Made by a program: the position numbers and the translations under genes | In this document: piece after piece, positions 1 to 8,627 of the stretch | How the letters are laid out: each line of letters starts with the position of its first letter | How positions within the stretch are numbered: position 1 is the stretch's first letter | Notes under the pieces: model-generated | The model's input: only the letters and a program-made list of their open reading frames with translations | What the model was told of the DNA's origin: nothing | Database searches by the model: none | Source: Candidatus Endomicrobiellum porotermitis | GTDB lineage: Bacteria; Elusimicrobiota; Endomicrobiia; Endomicrobiales; Endomicrobiaceae | Direction: 5' to 3' | DNA: 64,000 nucleotides | Assembly (NCBI GenBank): GCA_031289055.1 | Contig: JAITQE010000026.1 | Span: 1 to 64,000 of the forward strand

Positions 1-119
1 ACGTAACGATGGATATAGAGTTGATAATGCCGGTAGCGATGGAGCGGCAGTTGAGGTTTGCAATAAGAGAAGGCGGAAGAACGGTAGGTTCGGGCGTTGT
101 TACTGAAGTCGTTGAATAA
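1..119 (+). CDS. tuf: elongation factor Tu, C-terminal end (partial)
   Basis: Reading frame 3 gives the last 38 residues of EF-Tu domain III, with the family motifs [20 protein letters not shown] and a terminal TEVVE before TAA. EF-Tu delivers aminoacyl-tRNA to the ribosome as a GTP complex. The 5' part lies outside the window. Its place directly before the S10 operon is the common str-S10 order. A separate promoter-like sequence follows it, so the S10 genes need not depend on readthrough from tuf. Confidence 0.96.
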   Translation, partial: VTMDIELIMPVAMERQLRFAIREGGRTVGSGVVTEVVE

Positions 120-151
120 ATATGATAGTAAGTTATTTATTCGGGTTTTGA

Positions 152-181
152 TTGACAAATAAGTATGTTTTAGTATAGAAT
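152..181 (+). promoter_or_regulatory. sigma70-type promoter before the S10 operon
   Basis: TTGACA at 152-157 is followed by TAGAAT at 176-181 (18-base spacer), with an overlapping TATAGA at 174-179 (16-base spacer). It sits in the 171-base gap between tuf and the next ORF and points at the S10 operon. The -10 form TAGAAT recurs at other promoters in this window. Confidence 0.6.
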
Positions 182-290
182 ACATATTATATTTTGATTT
201 TTTATTTGTTGTTTTAGTACAGGACTTTTTCTCGGGGACTTTATTACCGCAATGTATAAAATTTGGATTTTATAAAAAAGGATAAATATC

Positions 291-587
291 ATGAATTGGT
301 CAAAAATTAAGTTTTTTAAATTTAAAGGCGAAACTCACGAATATTTTATTAACGATGTACGAGTTCCGTCGGTAACTGAAATCGTTTCAAAAAAAATTGA
401 CGTAAAATCAGAACTATTAACAGAAACTAGTTTATATGGTCGGAAAACCCATTCCGATATGTGCGACTTCTTTTTAATGGTTAATAATCGGGGCAAGAAG
501 TGGGTAAAAAGCGCAATTTCGGAAATTGATAGAAAAGGTTATGAATTTCAGCATTTACTTTCCAGAAACCTTTTCATCAAAATTTAA
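291..587 (+). CDS. short PD-(D/E)XK-nuclease-like protein, probably a remnant
   Basis: 98 residues, with AGGA eight bases before the ATG. The N-terminal part carries HEYFINDVRVPSVTEIV followed by YGRKTHSDMCDFF. This resembles the start of phage-type PD-(D/E)XK exonucleases, where a VPSVTxI motif is followed by a G-R-x-x-H helix. The catalytic D/E-x-K part that should follow is absent: the ORF stops after 98 residues instead of about 200 or more. I infer a truncated phage or mobile-element nuclease lodged between tuf and rpsJ. It could also be a small protein still in use. The family assignment rests on motif memory only. Confidence 0.45.
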   Translation: MNWSKIKFFKFKGETHEYFINDVRVPSVTEIVSKKIDVKSELLTETSLYGRKTHSDMCDFFLMVNNRGKKWVKSAISEIDRKGYEFQHLLSRNLFIKI

Positions 588-602
588 ACAGGATTAAAAT
601 TT

Positions 603-929
603 ATGGTAACTGAAAAAGCAGTAACGACTCAACGTTTGAGAATTAAGTTGCGCGCATACGATCATAAAATGTTAGATGATTCGCTTGCAAAGATAGTGGA
701 GACGGCAAGACGGACGGGCGCGGCGATAACCGGACCTGTGCTTTTGCCTACTAACATTAAAAAGTACACAGTAAATAGATCTGTGCACGCGGACAAAAAA
801 TCCCGCGAACAGTTTGAAATGAGAATTCATAAGAGATTGGTTGACATTTGCGAACCTTCTTCAAAAACAGTTGAAGAGCTTATGAAGCTTGATTTGCCAG
901 CAGGCGTTGATATTGAAATCAAGATGTAA
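603..929 (+). CDS. rpsJ: 30S ribosomal protein S10
   Basis: 108 residues, slightly longer than the usual 102 because of an N-terminal extension. The family pattern [15 protein letters not shown] is followed by [14 protein letters not shown] and a C-terminal block matching the tRNA-contacting S10 fold. S10 is a 30S head protein and, as NusE, can take part in antitermination. It is the first ribosomal gene of the S10 operon. An AGGA site lies about eight bases before the ATG. Confidence 0.97.
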   Translation: MVTEKAVTTQRLRIKLRAYDHKMLDDSLAKIVETARRTGAAITGPVLLPTNIKKYTVNRSVHADKKSREQFEMRIHKRLVDICEPSSKTVEELMKLDLPAGVDIEIKM

Positions 930-959
930 TTAAAATAATGAAAACGGTAGAGAGATAAT

Positions 960-1634
960 ATGTTAAAATCAATCATTGGAAAAAAAGTAGGCATGACGCA
1001 GGTTTTTGACGATAAAGGAAATCTCATACCCGTAACGGTAGTAGAAGCTGGACCTTGCGTGGTAACCGGTGTTCGCACAGTTGAAAAAGACGGATATACC
1101 GCAGTTCAACTTGGCTTTGACGATGCTAAAGAAAAGAATCTTAACAAAGCAAAGTTGGGTTTGTTCAAAAAGAATAATATCGTTCCTAAAAAAGTTGTTA
1201 AAGAGTTTAGAGTCGCAGACGCTGCCGAATTTTCTGTAGGACAGGAAATAAAGGCTGATATTTTTAAAGCTGGCGACTATGTAGATGTTTCTGCAGTAAC
1301 AAAAGGAAAGGGGTATGCAGGCGTTATAAAAAGACATAATTTTGCCATGCAGCCTACGACGCACGGTCAGTCTGACAGAACAAGAGCTAGAGGATCTAGC
1401 GGCGGACAGGGACCTCAGAAAGTGTTGAAGGGTATGAGAATGTCTGGACATTTAGGCAACGAATTTGTTACAATACAAAAATTGCTCGTCGTAAATGTCG
1501 ACGCGGAAAAGAGCGTTTTGCTTATTAAAGGAGCTGTTCCTGCCGTTAAGACGGGAACGTTGTTTATAAACAATACGCTTAAAAAAATTCCTGTAGTTCA
1601 AGAAATTAAAGCGGGCAAAGCGAAAAAGAAATAA
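960..1634 (+). CDS. rplC: 50S ribosomal protein L3
   Basis: 224 residues beginning MLKSIIGKKVGMTQVFDDKG, the typical L3 start. The central loop has THGQSDRTRARGSSGGQGPQ and the end has a lysine-rich tail. L3 binds 23S rRNA near the peptidyl transferase centre and is an early assembly protein. It follows rpsJ by 30 bases. The 112 bases between it and rplD hold a run of eight C (1675-1682), unusual in this AT-rich DNA. Confidence 0.97.
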   Translation: MLKSIIGKKVGMTQVFDDKGNLIPVTVVEAGPCVVTGVRTVEKDGYTAVQLGFDDAKEKNLNKAKLGLFKKNNIVPKKVVKEFRVADAAEFSVGQEIKADIFKAGDYVDVSAVTKGKGYAGVIKRHNFAMQPTTHGQSDRTRARGSSGGQGPQKVLKGMRMSGHLGNEFVTIQKLLVVNVDAEKSVLLIKGAVPAVKTGTLFINNTLKKIPVVQEIKAGKAKKK

Positions 1635-1746
1635 GTAGTCTATAATCTAGGGACGTTTTTGGCTTTTAAGTTATCCCCCCCCTACACACACATGGGGATA
1701 TTAATATTCATCGGCGCAAACGTCGCAGATGGGACAAAGAGAGAAT

Positions 1747-2367
1747 ATGGATACAATAGTTTATACCGCAAAGGGTAAAGAAAAAGGAAAAATAGAGCTT
1801 CCAGAATTTTTCAACACGAAAGTGTCGCCTGTTCTTTTGCATGAAATTACAACGGCATATTTGAACAACCAAAGAGCCGGAACGCATAAAACAAAAACAA
1901 GAGGCGAAGTGTCTTTTTCGGGAGCAAAACCTTGGAAGCAGAAAGGTACGGGTAATGCCCGCGCTGGACAGAGAAATTCTCCTTTGTGGAGAAAGGGCGG
2001 AATCATTTTTGGACCTCAGCCTAGAGATTATTATACAAAGATGTCAAAGCAGAAAAAGAGACTTTCTTTGAGCATGGCTCTTTCTGCCCAATTGCAGAAC
2101 GGCAATGTTATAGTTGTTGATTCTGTAAAGCTTGACGAAGATAGAACAAAAGAAGTTGCGGAGCTTTTGAAGAATCTTAAACTTGAAGGTAAGAAAGTTG
2201 TTTTCGCAGTCTCTCACGATGCGGCTTTCAGACTTGCGGCAAGAAATATAGAAAACGTGGTAGTTGAAAACGTAAAGAATATTAACTCATATCAAGTTCT
2301 TTGGGCGGATAAATTGGTTCTTACGCCTGAAGCGGTTGATTCAATAAAAGAAAGACAATCCATATAA
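1747..2367 (+). CDS. rplD: 50S ribosomal protein L4
   Basis: 206 residues. I prefer ATG 1747, because the upstream ATG at 1729 adds six residues without a ribosome site. Core motifs include THKTKTRGEVSFSGAKPWKQ and KGTGNARAGQRNSPLWRKGG, which form the rRNA-binding loop reaching the exit tunnel, and LSLSMALSAQ. In many bacteria L4 represses its own operon; nothing here shows whether that holds. Confidence 0.97.
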   Translation: MDTIVYTAKGKEKGKIELPEFFNTKVSPVLLHEITTAYLNNQRAGTHKTKTRGEVSFSGAKPWKQKGTGNARAGQRNSPLWRKGGIIFGPQPRDYYTKMSKQKKRLSLSMALSAQLQNGNVIVVDSVKLDEDRTKEVAELLKNLKLEGKKVVFAVSHDAAFRLAARNIENVVVENVKNINSYQVLWADKLVLTPEAVDSIKERQSI

Positions 2368-2398
2368 GAGATTGTCTTTAATATTATTAGGAAATAAC

Positions 2399-2686
2399 AT
2401 GGATATCAGAAACATTATTAAGAAACCTATCGTAACGGAAAAAGCGGCTCTTTTGAAAGAAACGAACAACAAATATACTTTTGTCGTAGATAAAGACGCT
2501 AATAAGTTCCAGATAAAACAGGCTGTTGAGTCTTTGTTTAACGTAAAAGTTGAAAGCGTTCACACATCCAACTACTTGGGAAAAAGCAAGAGAATGGGTA
2601 TGCGCGTAGGATACAGGCGCGATTGGAAGAAAGCTATAGTAAAGCTTGGCGAAGGTCAAGAAATTCAAATAGTCGACGAGGCTTAA
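2399..2686 (+). CDS. rplW: 50S ribosomal protein L23
   Basis: 95 residues from ATG 2399, chosen because TTAGGAA stands just upstream and the protein then starts MDIRNIIKKPIVTEKA as the family does. L23 sits at the tunnel exit and docks trigger factor and SRP. It lies 31 bases after rplD. A 103-base gap follows before rplB; I see no gene in that gap. Confidence 0.97.
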   Translation: MDIRNIIKKPIVTEKAALLKETNNKYTFVVDKDANKFQIKQAVESLFNVKVESVHTSNYLGKSKRMGMRVGYRRDWKKAIVKLGEGQEIQIVDEA

Positions 2687-2789
2687 TTAAATGCTTTGCT
2701 GATGGCAATCAAGAAACGATTGCTAAAGAAACAAATATGGGCGACGTAAATATATTAAAGTTGCCATAGCCCGATAATAGGAAAAAGAA

Positions 2790-3626
2790 ATGCCGATTAA
2801 AACATTTAAGCCGTACACGCAGTCAAGGAGACAAATGTCAGTTTCAGATTTTTCTGATATTACAAAAACAAAGCCTGAAAAATCCTTAATCAGAATCATA
2901 AAGAAAAAAGGCGGTCGCAACAATACTGGTCAAGTAATGGTGCGTTTCAGAGGCGGCGGGCACAAAAGATTTTACAGAATAATAGATTTTAAAAGAGACA
3001 AATTCAATATTCCTGCCGAAGTAATAGCAATAGAATACGATCCTAACCGTTCAAGCAGAATAGCGCTTCTGCAATATCAGGACGGAGAAAAAAGATATAT
3101 AATTCAGCCTGCGGGCGTAAAAGTTGGAGATTCCTTGATGTCCGGACCGGATGCCGAGATAAAACCGGGAAACTCTCTTCCTCTTACGAATATTCCCGTA
3201 GGCGCTTTCGTACATAACTTGGAACTTGTCGCGGGAAAAGGCGGACAGCTTGTTCGTTCAGCCGGAGCTGCGGCTCAGCTGCTTGCTAAGGAAGGCGATT
3301 ATGCTCACGCAAGAATGCCTTCTGGCGAGATAAGGCTTATCCGAGTAAATTGTTACGCGACAATTGGCCAAGTAGGAAATTTGGACCATGAAAACATTAC
3401 GGCGGGATCTGCAGGAAGAAACCGCCACGTGGGCAAGAAGCCTCACGTCCGCGGAACTGCAATGAACTCTGTTGACCATCCTCACGGAGGCGGTAGAGGT
3501 AGATCTAAAGGCAACAACCAACCCAGAAGCCCTTGGAACCAGCCTGCTAAAGGTTTTAAGACAAGACCTAAGAAGGCTTGGGATTGGGCAATAGTAAGCC
3601 ATCGTAATAAAGCTAATAAGCAATAA
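2790..3626 (+). CDS. rplB: 50S ribosomal protein L2
   Basis: 278 residues, full family length. It starts [15 protein letters not shown]. The C-terminal signature [20 protein letters not shown] contains the conserved histidine near the peptidyl transferase centre. L2 is needed for subunit joining and peptidyl transfer. The start is supported by GGAAAAAGAAATG. It is followed after 24 bases by rpsS. Confidence 0.98.
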   Translation: MPIKTFKPYTQSRRQMSVSDFSDITKTKPEKSLIRIIKKKGGRNNTGQVMVRFRGGGHKRFYRIIDFKRDKFNIPAEVIAIEYDPNRSSRIALLQYQDGEKRYIIQPAGVKVGDSLMSGPDAEIKPGNSLPLTNIPVGAFVHNLELVAGKGGQLVRSAGAAAQLLAKEGDYAHARMPSGEIRLIRVNCYATIGQVGNLDHENITAGSAGRNRHVGKKPHVRGTAMNSVDHPHGGGRGRSKGNNQPRSPWNQPAKGFKTRPKKAWDWAIVSHRNKANKQ

Positions 3627-3650
3627 GAAGCGATCGGAGGAAAGAAATAA

Positions 3651-3935
3651 ATGAGTCGTTCAACTAAAAAAGGTCCATATGTTGATGGAAAGCTTTTGAA
3701 TAAAATGCAAAAGCTTAACGAAGCTGGAGATAAAAAAGTTATAAAGACGTGGGCGAGATCAAGCGTTATAACTCCGGAGTTCGTAGGTCATACCATAGCG
3801 ATACACAACGGCAAAAAGTTTTTGCCTATATTTATATCGGAACAAATGGTAGGTCACAAACTTGGCGAATTTTCTCCGACGAGAATTTTTAAAGGTCATG
3901 GCGGGATGACAAAGCAGGATACGTCGCTAACGTAA
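3651..3935 (+). CDS. rpsS: 30S ribosomal protein S19
   Basis: 94 residues starting [12 protein letters not shown], with the family block [20 protein letters not shown] and the [10 protein letters not shown] segment. It forms the S13-S19 pair in the 30S head. A strong GGAGGAAA site lies upstream of the ATG. Confidence 0.97.
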   Translation: MSRSTKKGPYVDGKLLNKMQKLNEAGDKKVIKTWARSSVITPEFVGHTIAIHNGKKFLPIFISEQMVGHKLGEFSPTRIFKGHGGMTKQDTSLT

Positions 3936-4026
3936 AAACGAGACGTTACGTTTGAACTTTAATGTTCATAAACGACAACGATCGACTGAAAAAGGCGATT
4001 GTCAAACAGAGAAAAAGGATATAAAG

Positions 4027-4416
4027 GTGGAAGCAAAGGCAACAGCAAAATTTGTTAGATATACTCCAAGAAAAGTTAACCAAGTTCTTTCGCTTATCAG
4101 AAACAAAAAAGTTGAGAAAGCGTTTGAAGTTCTTTCTTTTCTTCCCAAGTCCGCCGCAACGCTCGTTGAAAAAGTTTTGAAAAGCGCAACTGCAAATTCG
4201 GGAAAACTTAGCGATTTTTCAGGACTAAAAGTTAAAGAAGCTTGGGTAGGCAACGGTCCTATATTAAAAAGAATGAGACATGGTCCGCAGGGCAGAGGTA
4301 TGCCTATAAAGAAGAGAATGGCTCATCTTACGATAGTCGTTACCGACGTAGGCGTCTCTGACGGAAAAAGAAAGAAAAAAACAACTAAAACGGCAAAGTC
4401 CGTTGAAGCAAAGTAG
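4027..4416 (+). CDS. rplV: 50S ribosomal protein L22
   Basis: 129 residues from GTG 4027. The open frame extends upstream to a TTG at 3952, but that extension is low-complexity and has no family match. GTG 4027 has AAGGA about seven bases before it and gives VEAKATAKFVRYTPRKVNQV. The long beta hairpin that lines the exit tunnel is present (LKRMRHGPQGRGMPIKKRMA). The C-terminal tail is lysine-rich and a little longer than usual. Confidence 0.95.
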   Translation: MEAKATAKFVRYTPRKVNQVLSLIRNKKVEKAFEVLSFLPKSAATLVEKVLKSATANSGKLSDFSGLKVKEAWVGNGPILKRMRHGPQGRGMPIKKRMAHLTIVVTDVGVSDGKRKKKTTKTAKSVEAK

Positions 4417-4445
4417 GATAAAATTTTTTAGGAAAGGTAGGAAAC

Positions 4446-5147
4446 ATGGGTCACAAAGTACACCCCAAAAGCGTAAGATTAGGATATATTAGAGATTGGG
4501 AATCTAAATGGTTTAATTTAAAAGAGATGCCCGATTTTATAGAAGAAGATCGTCGCGTAAGAGTTTATTTGAAAAATAAACTCAAAATGGCTTCCGTGTC
4601 TAAAATTGCTATTGAAAGACCCGGAAAATATTTGCGCGTAAACATCTATACTTCTCGTCCAGGAATTGTTATCGGCAAAGGCGGACAAGGTATAGAAAAT
4701 TTGAGAAAAGAAATTGAATCCATGACTACGAAAAAAACTTTCGTAAACGTTATGGAAATAAAAAGAGCAGAAATTGACGCTCAGCTTGCAGCTGAGAGCA
4801 TTGCTTTTCAGTTGGAAAAGCAAATAGCTTTTAGAAGAGTGATGAAAAAGACTATTGAGAAAGCTATGGCGGCCGGCGCTCAAGGAATAAAAGTTATGGT
4901 TTCCGGAAGACTCGGCGGAGCGGAAATTGCAAGAACCGAATGGCTTAAGGAAGGAAGAATTCCTTTGCAGACTTTCAGAGCCGACATAGATTACGGTTTT
5001 TCCGAAGCATATACGACGATGGGGCAGATTGGCGTTAAAGTTTGGATATTCAAAAAGGAACTTTTTAAGAAAACAGCTAAAGAATTGCTTGAAGAAGCAA
5101 AGCTTGTTGATACGACTGCTTCGTCATCTGAACAAACGCCCAAATAA
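4446..5147 (+). CDS. rpsC: 30S ribosomal protein S3
   Basis: 233 residues starting MGHKVHPKSVRLGYIRDWES. The KH domain has the GxxG-type loop IVIGKGGQGIENLRKEI. The C-terminal domain contains SGRLGGAEIARTEW and ADIDYGFSEA. S3 lines the mRNA entry site of the 30S subunit. It lies 29 bases after rplV, with GGAAAGGTAGG as ribosome site. Confidence 0.98.
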   Translation: MGHKVHPKSVRLGYIRDWESKWFNLKEMPDFIEEDRRVRVYLKNKLKMASVSKIAIERPGKYLRVNIYTSRPGIVIGKGGQGIENLRKEIESMTTKKTFVNVMEIKRAEIDAQLAAESIAFQLEKQIAFRRVMKKTIEKAMAAGAQGIKVMVSGRLGGAEIARTEWLKEGRIPLQTFRADIDYGFSEAYTTMGQIGVKVWIFKKELFKKTAKELLEEAKLVDTTASSSEQTPK

Positions 5148-5197
5148 TAAAGCAGAATTTAAATAAATTTTAAGACATAAAGACAGGGGACATTCAT

Positions 5198-5611
5198 ATG
5201 TTGATGCCAAAAAGAGTTAAATATAGAAAGACGCACAGGGGAAGAATGAAAGGCAAAGCCAAAGGCGGTACCTATTTGGCTTTTGGCAAGTATGGTCTTC
5301 AAGCTCTTGAACCTGTATGGATAAACAGCAATCAAATAGAAGCAGCGCGCGTTACGCTTGCTAGATTTATAAAGAAAGGCGGAAAGGTTTGGGTCAGAAT
5401 ATTCCCTGATAAACCAATTACAAAGAAGCCGGCGGAAACGAGAATGGGTAAAGGTAAAGGCGATCCGCAGTTTTGGGTCGCTGTAGTAAAGCCCGGAAGA
5501 ATAATGTTTGAAATGGAAGGTATTCCGGAAGCTGAAGCAAAAAAGGCTTTGACTCTTGCGTCAAACAAACTTCCTATACATACAAAAATTTTAGTCAGAG
5601 CAGATATTTGA
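5198..5611 (+). CDS. rplP: 50S ribosomal protein L16
   Basis: 137 residues starting [20 protein letters not shown], the standard L16 start, with GGGGA seven bases upstream. The loop [20 protein letters not shown], which approaches the A-site tRNA, is intact. It comes between rpsC and rpmC as in most bacteria. Confidence 0.97.
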   Translation: MLMPKRVKYRKTHRGRMKGKAKGGTYLAFGKYGLQALEPVWINSNQIEAARVTLARFIKKGGKVWVRIFPDKPITKKPAETRMGKGKGDPQFWVAVVKPGRIMFEMEGIPEAEAKKALTLASNKLPIHTKILVRADI

Positions 5612-5618
5612 GGGTAAG

Positions 5619-5822
5619 ATGAAAAGTAAACTTTGGAACGAGATGAAGAATATGTCGGGTGTAGAGCTTAATGCAAAGCTCGCTGAATTGCAGGATAAGC
5701 TTTTTAAGCTAAAGTTTCGTCATTTGACGGCTCCTGTAAAAAATCCACTTGAAATAAGAGAGATTAGAAGAAATATTGCAAGAATTAAAACTCTTATAGC
5801 TCGTCCAAATAAGACAAAATAA
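5619..5822 (+). CDS. rpmC: 50S ribosomal protein L29
   Basis: 67 residues forming the two-helix L29 protein (KLAELQDKLFKLKFRHLTAP, then RRNIARIKTLIARP). It sits next to L23 at the tunnel exit. The start follows rplP by seven bases, with GAGGGTAAG just before the ATG, so translation is probably coupled. Confidence 0.96.
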   Translation: MKSKLWNEMKNMSGVELNAKLAELQDKLFKLKFRHLTAPVKNPLEIREIRRNIARIKTLIARPNKTK

Positions 5823-5834
5823 TAGGAAGGAACA

Positions 5835-6098
5835 ATGTCAGAACGTGGAAAACGCAAGCGCCGTGTAGGCATAGTTGTAAGTGATAAAAGAGATAAAACA
5901 AGATTGGTTTCCATAGAGAGAACATACCGTCATTCTTTGTACGGTCGCGTTCTGCGCAGCAAGAATAAGTTTGCCGTACACGACGAGAAGAATGAATCTC
6001 GTTTAGGCGATAAAGTTGAAATAATGGAATCAAGGCCAATGTCAAAGACGAAAAGATGGGTTTTGGTAAAAGTTGTGAATAAAGCGACAGAAATCTAA
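5835..6098 (+). CDS. rpsQ: 30S ribosomal protein S17
   Basis: 87 residues. OB-fold motifs [20 protein letters not shown] and [18 protein letters not shown] match S17, a primary 16S rRNA-binding protein. An AGGAAGG ribosome site precedes the ATG. It keeps the canonical rpmC-rpsQ-rplN order. Confidence 0.97.
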   Translation: MSERGKRKRRVGIVVSDKRDKTRLVSIERTYRHSLYGRVLRSKNKFAVHDEKNESRLGDKVEIMESRPMSKTKRWVLVKVVNKATEI

Positions 6099-6125
6099 AA
6101 AATAAGTTTAACGAAGGATACCGTA

Positions 6126-6494
6126 ATGATTCAGGAAAGATCTATTTTAAACGTAGCGGATAACTCGGGAGCGAAGAAAATTCGTTGTTTCAGAGTAACA
6201 AAAGGCATGAAACGTCGTTATGCAAGCATCGGCGACATAATACGCGCGTCTGTTCAAGATGCTTTGCCGCGCGGGAATATAAAGAAAGGCGAAGTTGTTA
6301 AAGCGGTAATTGTTCGCACAGTGAAAGAAATTCGCCGCGCAGACGGAACTTATATAAAGTTTGACGACAACGCCGCGGTTATCATTAACGACGAAGGCGA
6401 ACCGAAGGGAACGCGTATTTTTGGACCGGTGGCAAGAGAGCTTAGAGAAAACAATTATCTTAAGATAATCTCTTTGGCGCCGGAAGTAATATAA
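6126..6494 (+). CDS. rplN: 50S ribosomal protein L14
   Basis: 122 residues, standard length, starting [20 protein letters not shown]. The C-terminal block [20 protein letters not shown] is characteristic. L14 forms an intersubunit bridge and is the binding site of the silencing factor RsfS. A 97-base gap with a large hairpin follows. Confidence 0.98.
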   Translation: MIQERSILNVADNSGAKKIRCFRVTKGMKRRYASIGDIIRASVQDALPRGNIKKGEVVKAVIVRTVKEIRRADGTYIKFDDNAAVIINDEGEPKGTRIFGPVARELRENNYLKIISLAPEVI

Positions 6495-6550
6495 GTCTTT
6501 TTGCCGTTTTCCGCTTTCTATTGGTAAAAGCGGGAAAAGGACTAAAAAGA
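6494..6550 (+). promoter_or_regulatory. long imperfect hairpin between rplN and rplX
   Basis: The left arm GTCTTTTTGCCGTTTTCCGC pairs with the right arm ending GGGAAAAGGACTAAAAAGAC; the inner stem pairs GCTTT with AAAGC, and there are small bulges. The RNA hairpin would be about 57 bases long. It lies inside the ribosomal operon, so it is more likely an mRNA processing, attenuation or spacing structure than a full terminator. No autoregulator binding site can be assigned from sequence alone. Confidence 0.4.
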
Positions 6551-6591
6551 CGTATATAAAATATGGGCGAAAAACAAAACAGGATATCAAA

Positions 6592-6903
6592 ATGTTTAAC
6601 ATTAAGAAAAGAGACAAAGTTATAGTTTTATCAGGAAAAGACAAAGGAAAAAAAGGCGAAGTTCTTGATGTTTTTCCTAAAGAAAGCAGAGTTATAGTTT
6701 CAAAAATTAATTTCGTAAAAAGACATACGAAACCTACCCCGAGGGATCCCGGAGGAATCCGCGAGAAAGAAGCTCCTATCGCGGTAAGTAAAGTTATGCT
6801 TGTTTGCCCAAAATGCGATCAGGCTTTTAGACCTAAATTTGACAAGCTTTCTGACGGTAAAAAAGTAAGAGCTTGCCGTAAATGCGGAGAGGTGATAGTG
6901 TGA
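6592..6903 (+). CDS. rplX: 50S ribosomal protein L24, zinc-ribbon form
   Basis: 103 residues. The KOW motif DKVIVLSGKDKGKKGEVLDV is at the N-terminus. CPKCDQAF and CRKCGEVIV at the C-terminus form a four-cysteine zinc ribbon. L24 starts 50S assembly. Its TGA stop overlaps the GTG start of the following lipoprotein gene. Confidence 0.97.
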   Translation: MFNIKKRDKVIVLSGKDKGKKGEVLDVFPKESRVIVSKINFVKRHTKPTPRDPGGIREKEAPIAVSKVMLVCPKCDQAFRPKFDKLSDGKKVRACRKCGEVIV

Positions 6904-7316
6904 GTACAAGAAGACAAGTATTTAGGAAAACTCTAGTTTTGCTGTTGGGGGGGGGTATTTCCTTGACGTTAAGTTCGTGCGCGTTAATGTTTAATGGAAC
7001 AACAAAGAGTGTAAGCATAAAGTCAATGACTCAAGACAGTAGTATTTACGTTGATGGTAATTATGTTGGAGAAGATTGCGCGGCCGTGGATTTGAAACGA
7101 AATAAGCAGCATGTTGTGTTGGTCAAAAAGAAAGGACATAAAACAGAAATTGTCAATATAGGCAATAATGTACAAGTTGGATGGATTGTGTTTGACGCGT
7201 TATTTAATTGGTTTGCTTTTCTAACTGATCCGACTACAGGAGCTTGGTACGGGCTAGACAGAAAAAACATAGTTGTTAAACTTGTGCCGTTGAAAGAAGG
7301 TAACGGGAATGAATAG
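6900..7316 (+). CDS. small lipoprotein inserted in the spc operon
   Basis: 138 residues from GTG 6900, which overlaps the rplX stop (GTGA) and has GAGAGG upstream. The N-terminus is a lipoprotein signal: basic STRRQVFRK, then a hydrophobic stretch, then the lipobox LSSC at about residue 24. The mature part has YVDGNYVGED and HVVLVKKKGHKTEIV, resembling a PEGA-like surface repeat, and a hydrophobic segment WIVFDALFNWFAFLTD. A run of nine G (6947-6955) lies inside the signal peptide, so one slipped base would switch the protein off. The gene is not part of the normal spc operon; its coupling to rplX suggests it is co-expressed with ribosomal proteins. Function unknown. Confidence 0.75.
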   Translation: MSTRRQVFRKTLVLLLGGGISLTLSSCALMFNGTTKSVSIKSMTQDSSIYVDGNYVGEDCAAVDLKRNKQHVVLVKKKGHKTEIVNIGNNVQVGWIVFDALFNWFAFLTDPTTGAWYGLDRKNIVVKLVPLKEGNGNE

Positions 7317-7368
7317 TAAAAAAATGCGTTTAATTTGTTTTATGGTATAAGGGGATAAGGACAGAATA

Positions 7369-7923
7369 ATGAATCAACCGCGTTTAAAAGAATTTTATCA
7401 GAAGAATGTAGTAAGCGAACTTAAAAAACAGTTCAATTTTAAGAACGCTCATCAGATTCCTAAGCTTGCGAAGATTGTCATAAATATCGGATTAAGCGAA
7501 GCTAAAGAAAATAGTAAAGTTTTAGATACGGCTACGGCAGAGCTTGAGGCTATTACGGGGCAGAAACCTTTGGTTTGCCGCGCAAAGCAGTCTGTTTCAA
7601 ACTTTAAAATTCGTCAAGGAATGCCTATAGGTATAAAAGTTACTCTAAGAAACGCAATGATGTATGAATTCTTAGATAGGCTTATCAATGTGGCAATTCC
7701 TCGTATAAGAGACTTCAGAGGAATTGAGAATTGTTTTGACGGAAGAGGCAATTTTAATTTAGGTCTTACAGAACAGTATATTTTCCCTGAAATCAACGTT
7801 GAAAAATCAGATAAAGCAAGGGGAATGAATATTACTATCGTAACGACAGTTGAGAAAGACGAACCTGCAAGAGCGTTGTTGGAACATTTTGGAATGCCGT
7901 TCAAAAACAGAGAAAACAAATAA
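7369..7923 (+). CDS. rplE: 50S ribosomal protein L5
   Basis: 184 residues. Motifs include PKLAKIVINIGLSEAKENSK, RQGMPIGIKVTLRN and the C-terminal GLTEQYIFPEINVEKSDKAR. L5 binds 5S rRNA and the P-site tRNA elbow. It is separated from rplX by the inserted lipoprotein gene, which is not seen in the usual rplX-rplE arrangement. The ribosome site is weak (GGGGATAAGGACAG). Confidence 0.97.
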   Translation: MNQPRLKEFYQKNVVSELKKQFNFKNAHQIPKLAKIVINIGLSEAKENSKVLDTATAELEAITGQKPLVCRAKQSVSNFKIRQGMPIGIKVTLRNAMMYEFLDRLINVAIPRIRDFRGIENCFDGRGNFNLGLTEQYIFPEINVEKSDKARGMNITIVTTVEKDEPARALLEHFGMPFKNRENK

Positions 7924-7941
7924 AGCAGAGGATATTTTTCT

Positions 7942-8127
7942 ATGGCGACAACTTCAGCAGAAGCAAAGATGCGCAAACCTCAGAAATTTGCAACGCGATA
8001 CAGGAACAGATGTCGCCTGTGTGGAAGACCGCGCGGCTTTTATAGAGATTTCGGTCTTTGCAGGATATGTTTGCGCAAATTGGCGCATAACGGCGAAATA
8101 CCGGGACTTACAAAATCAAGTTGGTAA
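7942..8127 (+). CDS. rpsN: 30S ribosomal protein S14, zinc-binding type
   Basis: 61 residues, the short S14 form. CRLCGR and CRICLR give the C-x2-C...C-x2-C zinc site, and the end [15 protein letters not shown] is family-typical. Together with the zinc ribbon of L24 and the cysteines of L36, it shows this organism keeps zinc-requiring paralogues. Confidence 0.97.
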   Translation: MATTSAEAKMRKPQKFATRYRNRCRLCGRPRGFYRDFGLCRICLRKLAHNGEIPGLTKSSW

Positions 8128-8158
8128 TAAGCACTAAATTTTAAAAGAGGTCGGTTTA

Positions 8159-8554
8159 ATGATTACAGATCCAATTTCAGATATGTTCGCGCGTATACGT
8201 AACGCGAATCTAAAGTTACATGAAAAAGTTGATATTCCGTCTTCAAAAATGAAAAAGGAAATAGCTAAAATTTTAAAAGAAGAAGGATATGTCGTAAACT
8301 ATAAAAGCACGGATGACAAGAAGCAGGGAATCTTGAGAATTTATCTCAAATATACAGCTTCCGGCAAACCTGTTCTACAGGGAATAAAGAGAGTTTCAAA
8401 GTCTTCTTTGAGAATTTACAAAGGCTACGAAGACATGCCTAAAACCATAGGAGGATTAGGCGTTACCTTGGTTTCCACTTCAAAAGGTTTAATGACCGAC
8501 AACCGAGCAAGAAAAGAGAAGGTTGGCGGAGAAGTTATAGGATACATTTGGTAA
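8159..8554 (+). CDS. rpsH: 30S ribosomal protein S8
   Basis: 131 residues starting DPISDMFARIRNANLKLHEK. The C-terminal RNA-binding block GGLGVTLVSTSKGLMTDNRA is conserved. In other bacteria S8 regulates the spc operon by binding near rplE. AGAGG precedes the ATG. Confidence 0.97.
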   Translation: MITDPISDMFARIRNANLKLHEKVDIPSSKMKKEIAKILKEEGYVVNYKSTDDKKQGILRIYLKYTASGKPVLQGIKRVSKSSLRIYKGYEDMPKTIGGLGVTLVSTSKGLMTDNRARKEKVGGEVIGYIW

Positions 8555-8627
8555 TATAGGCTTTGAGCCGTTCCTGTTAGAGACGGGATTTGCGCGATAG
8601 CAAAAATTTTATATTGAGGGTCAAACG

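Noticed and set aside
3952..4026. N-terminal extension of L22
   Set aside because: The extension has no family match and the GTG at 4027 has a clear ribosome site; GTG used instead.
7850..8137. Frame overlapping rplE end and rpsN
   Set aside because: It is a shadow of the S14 and L5 genes in another frame, with no ribosome site.
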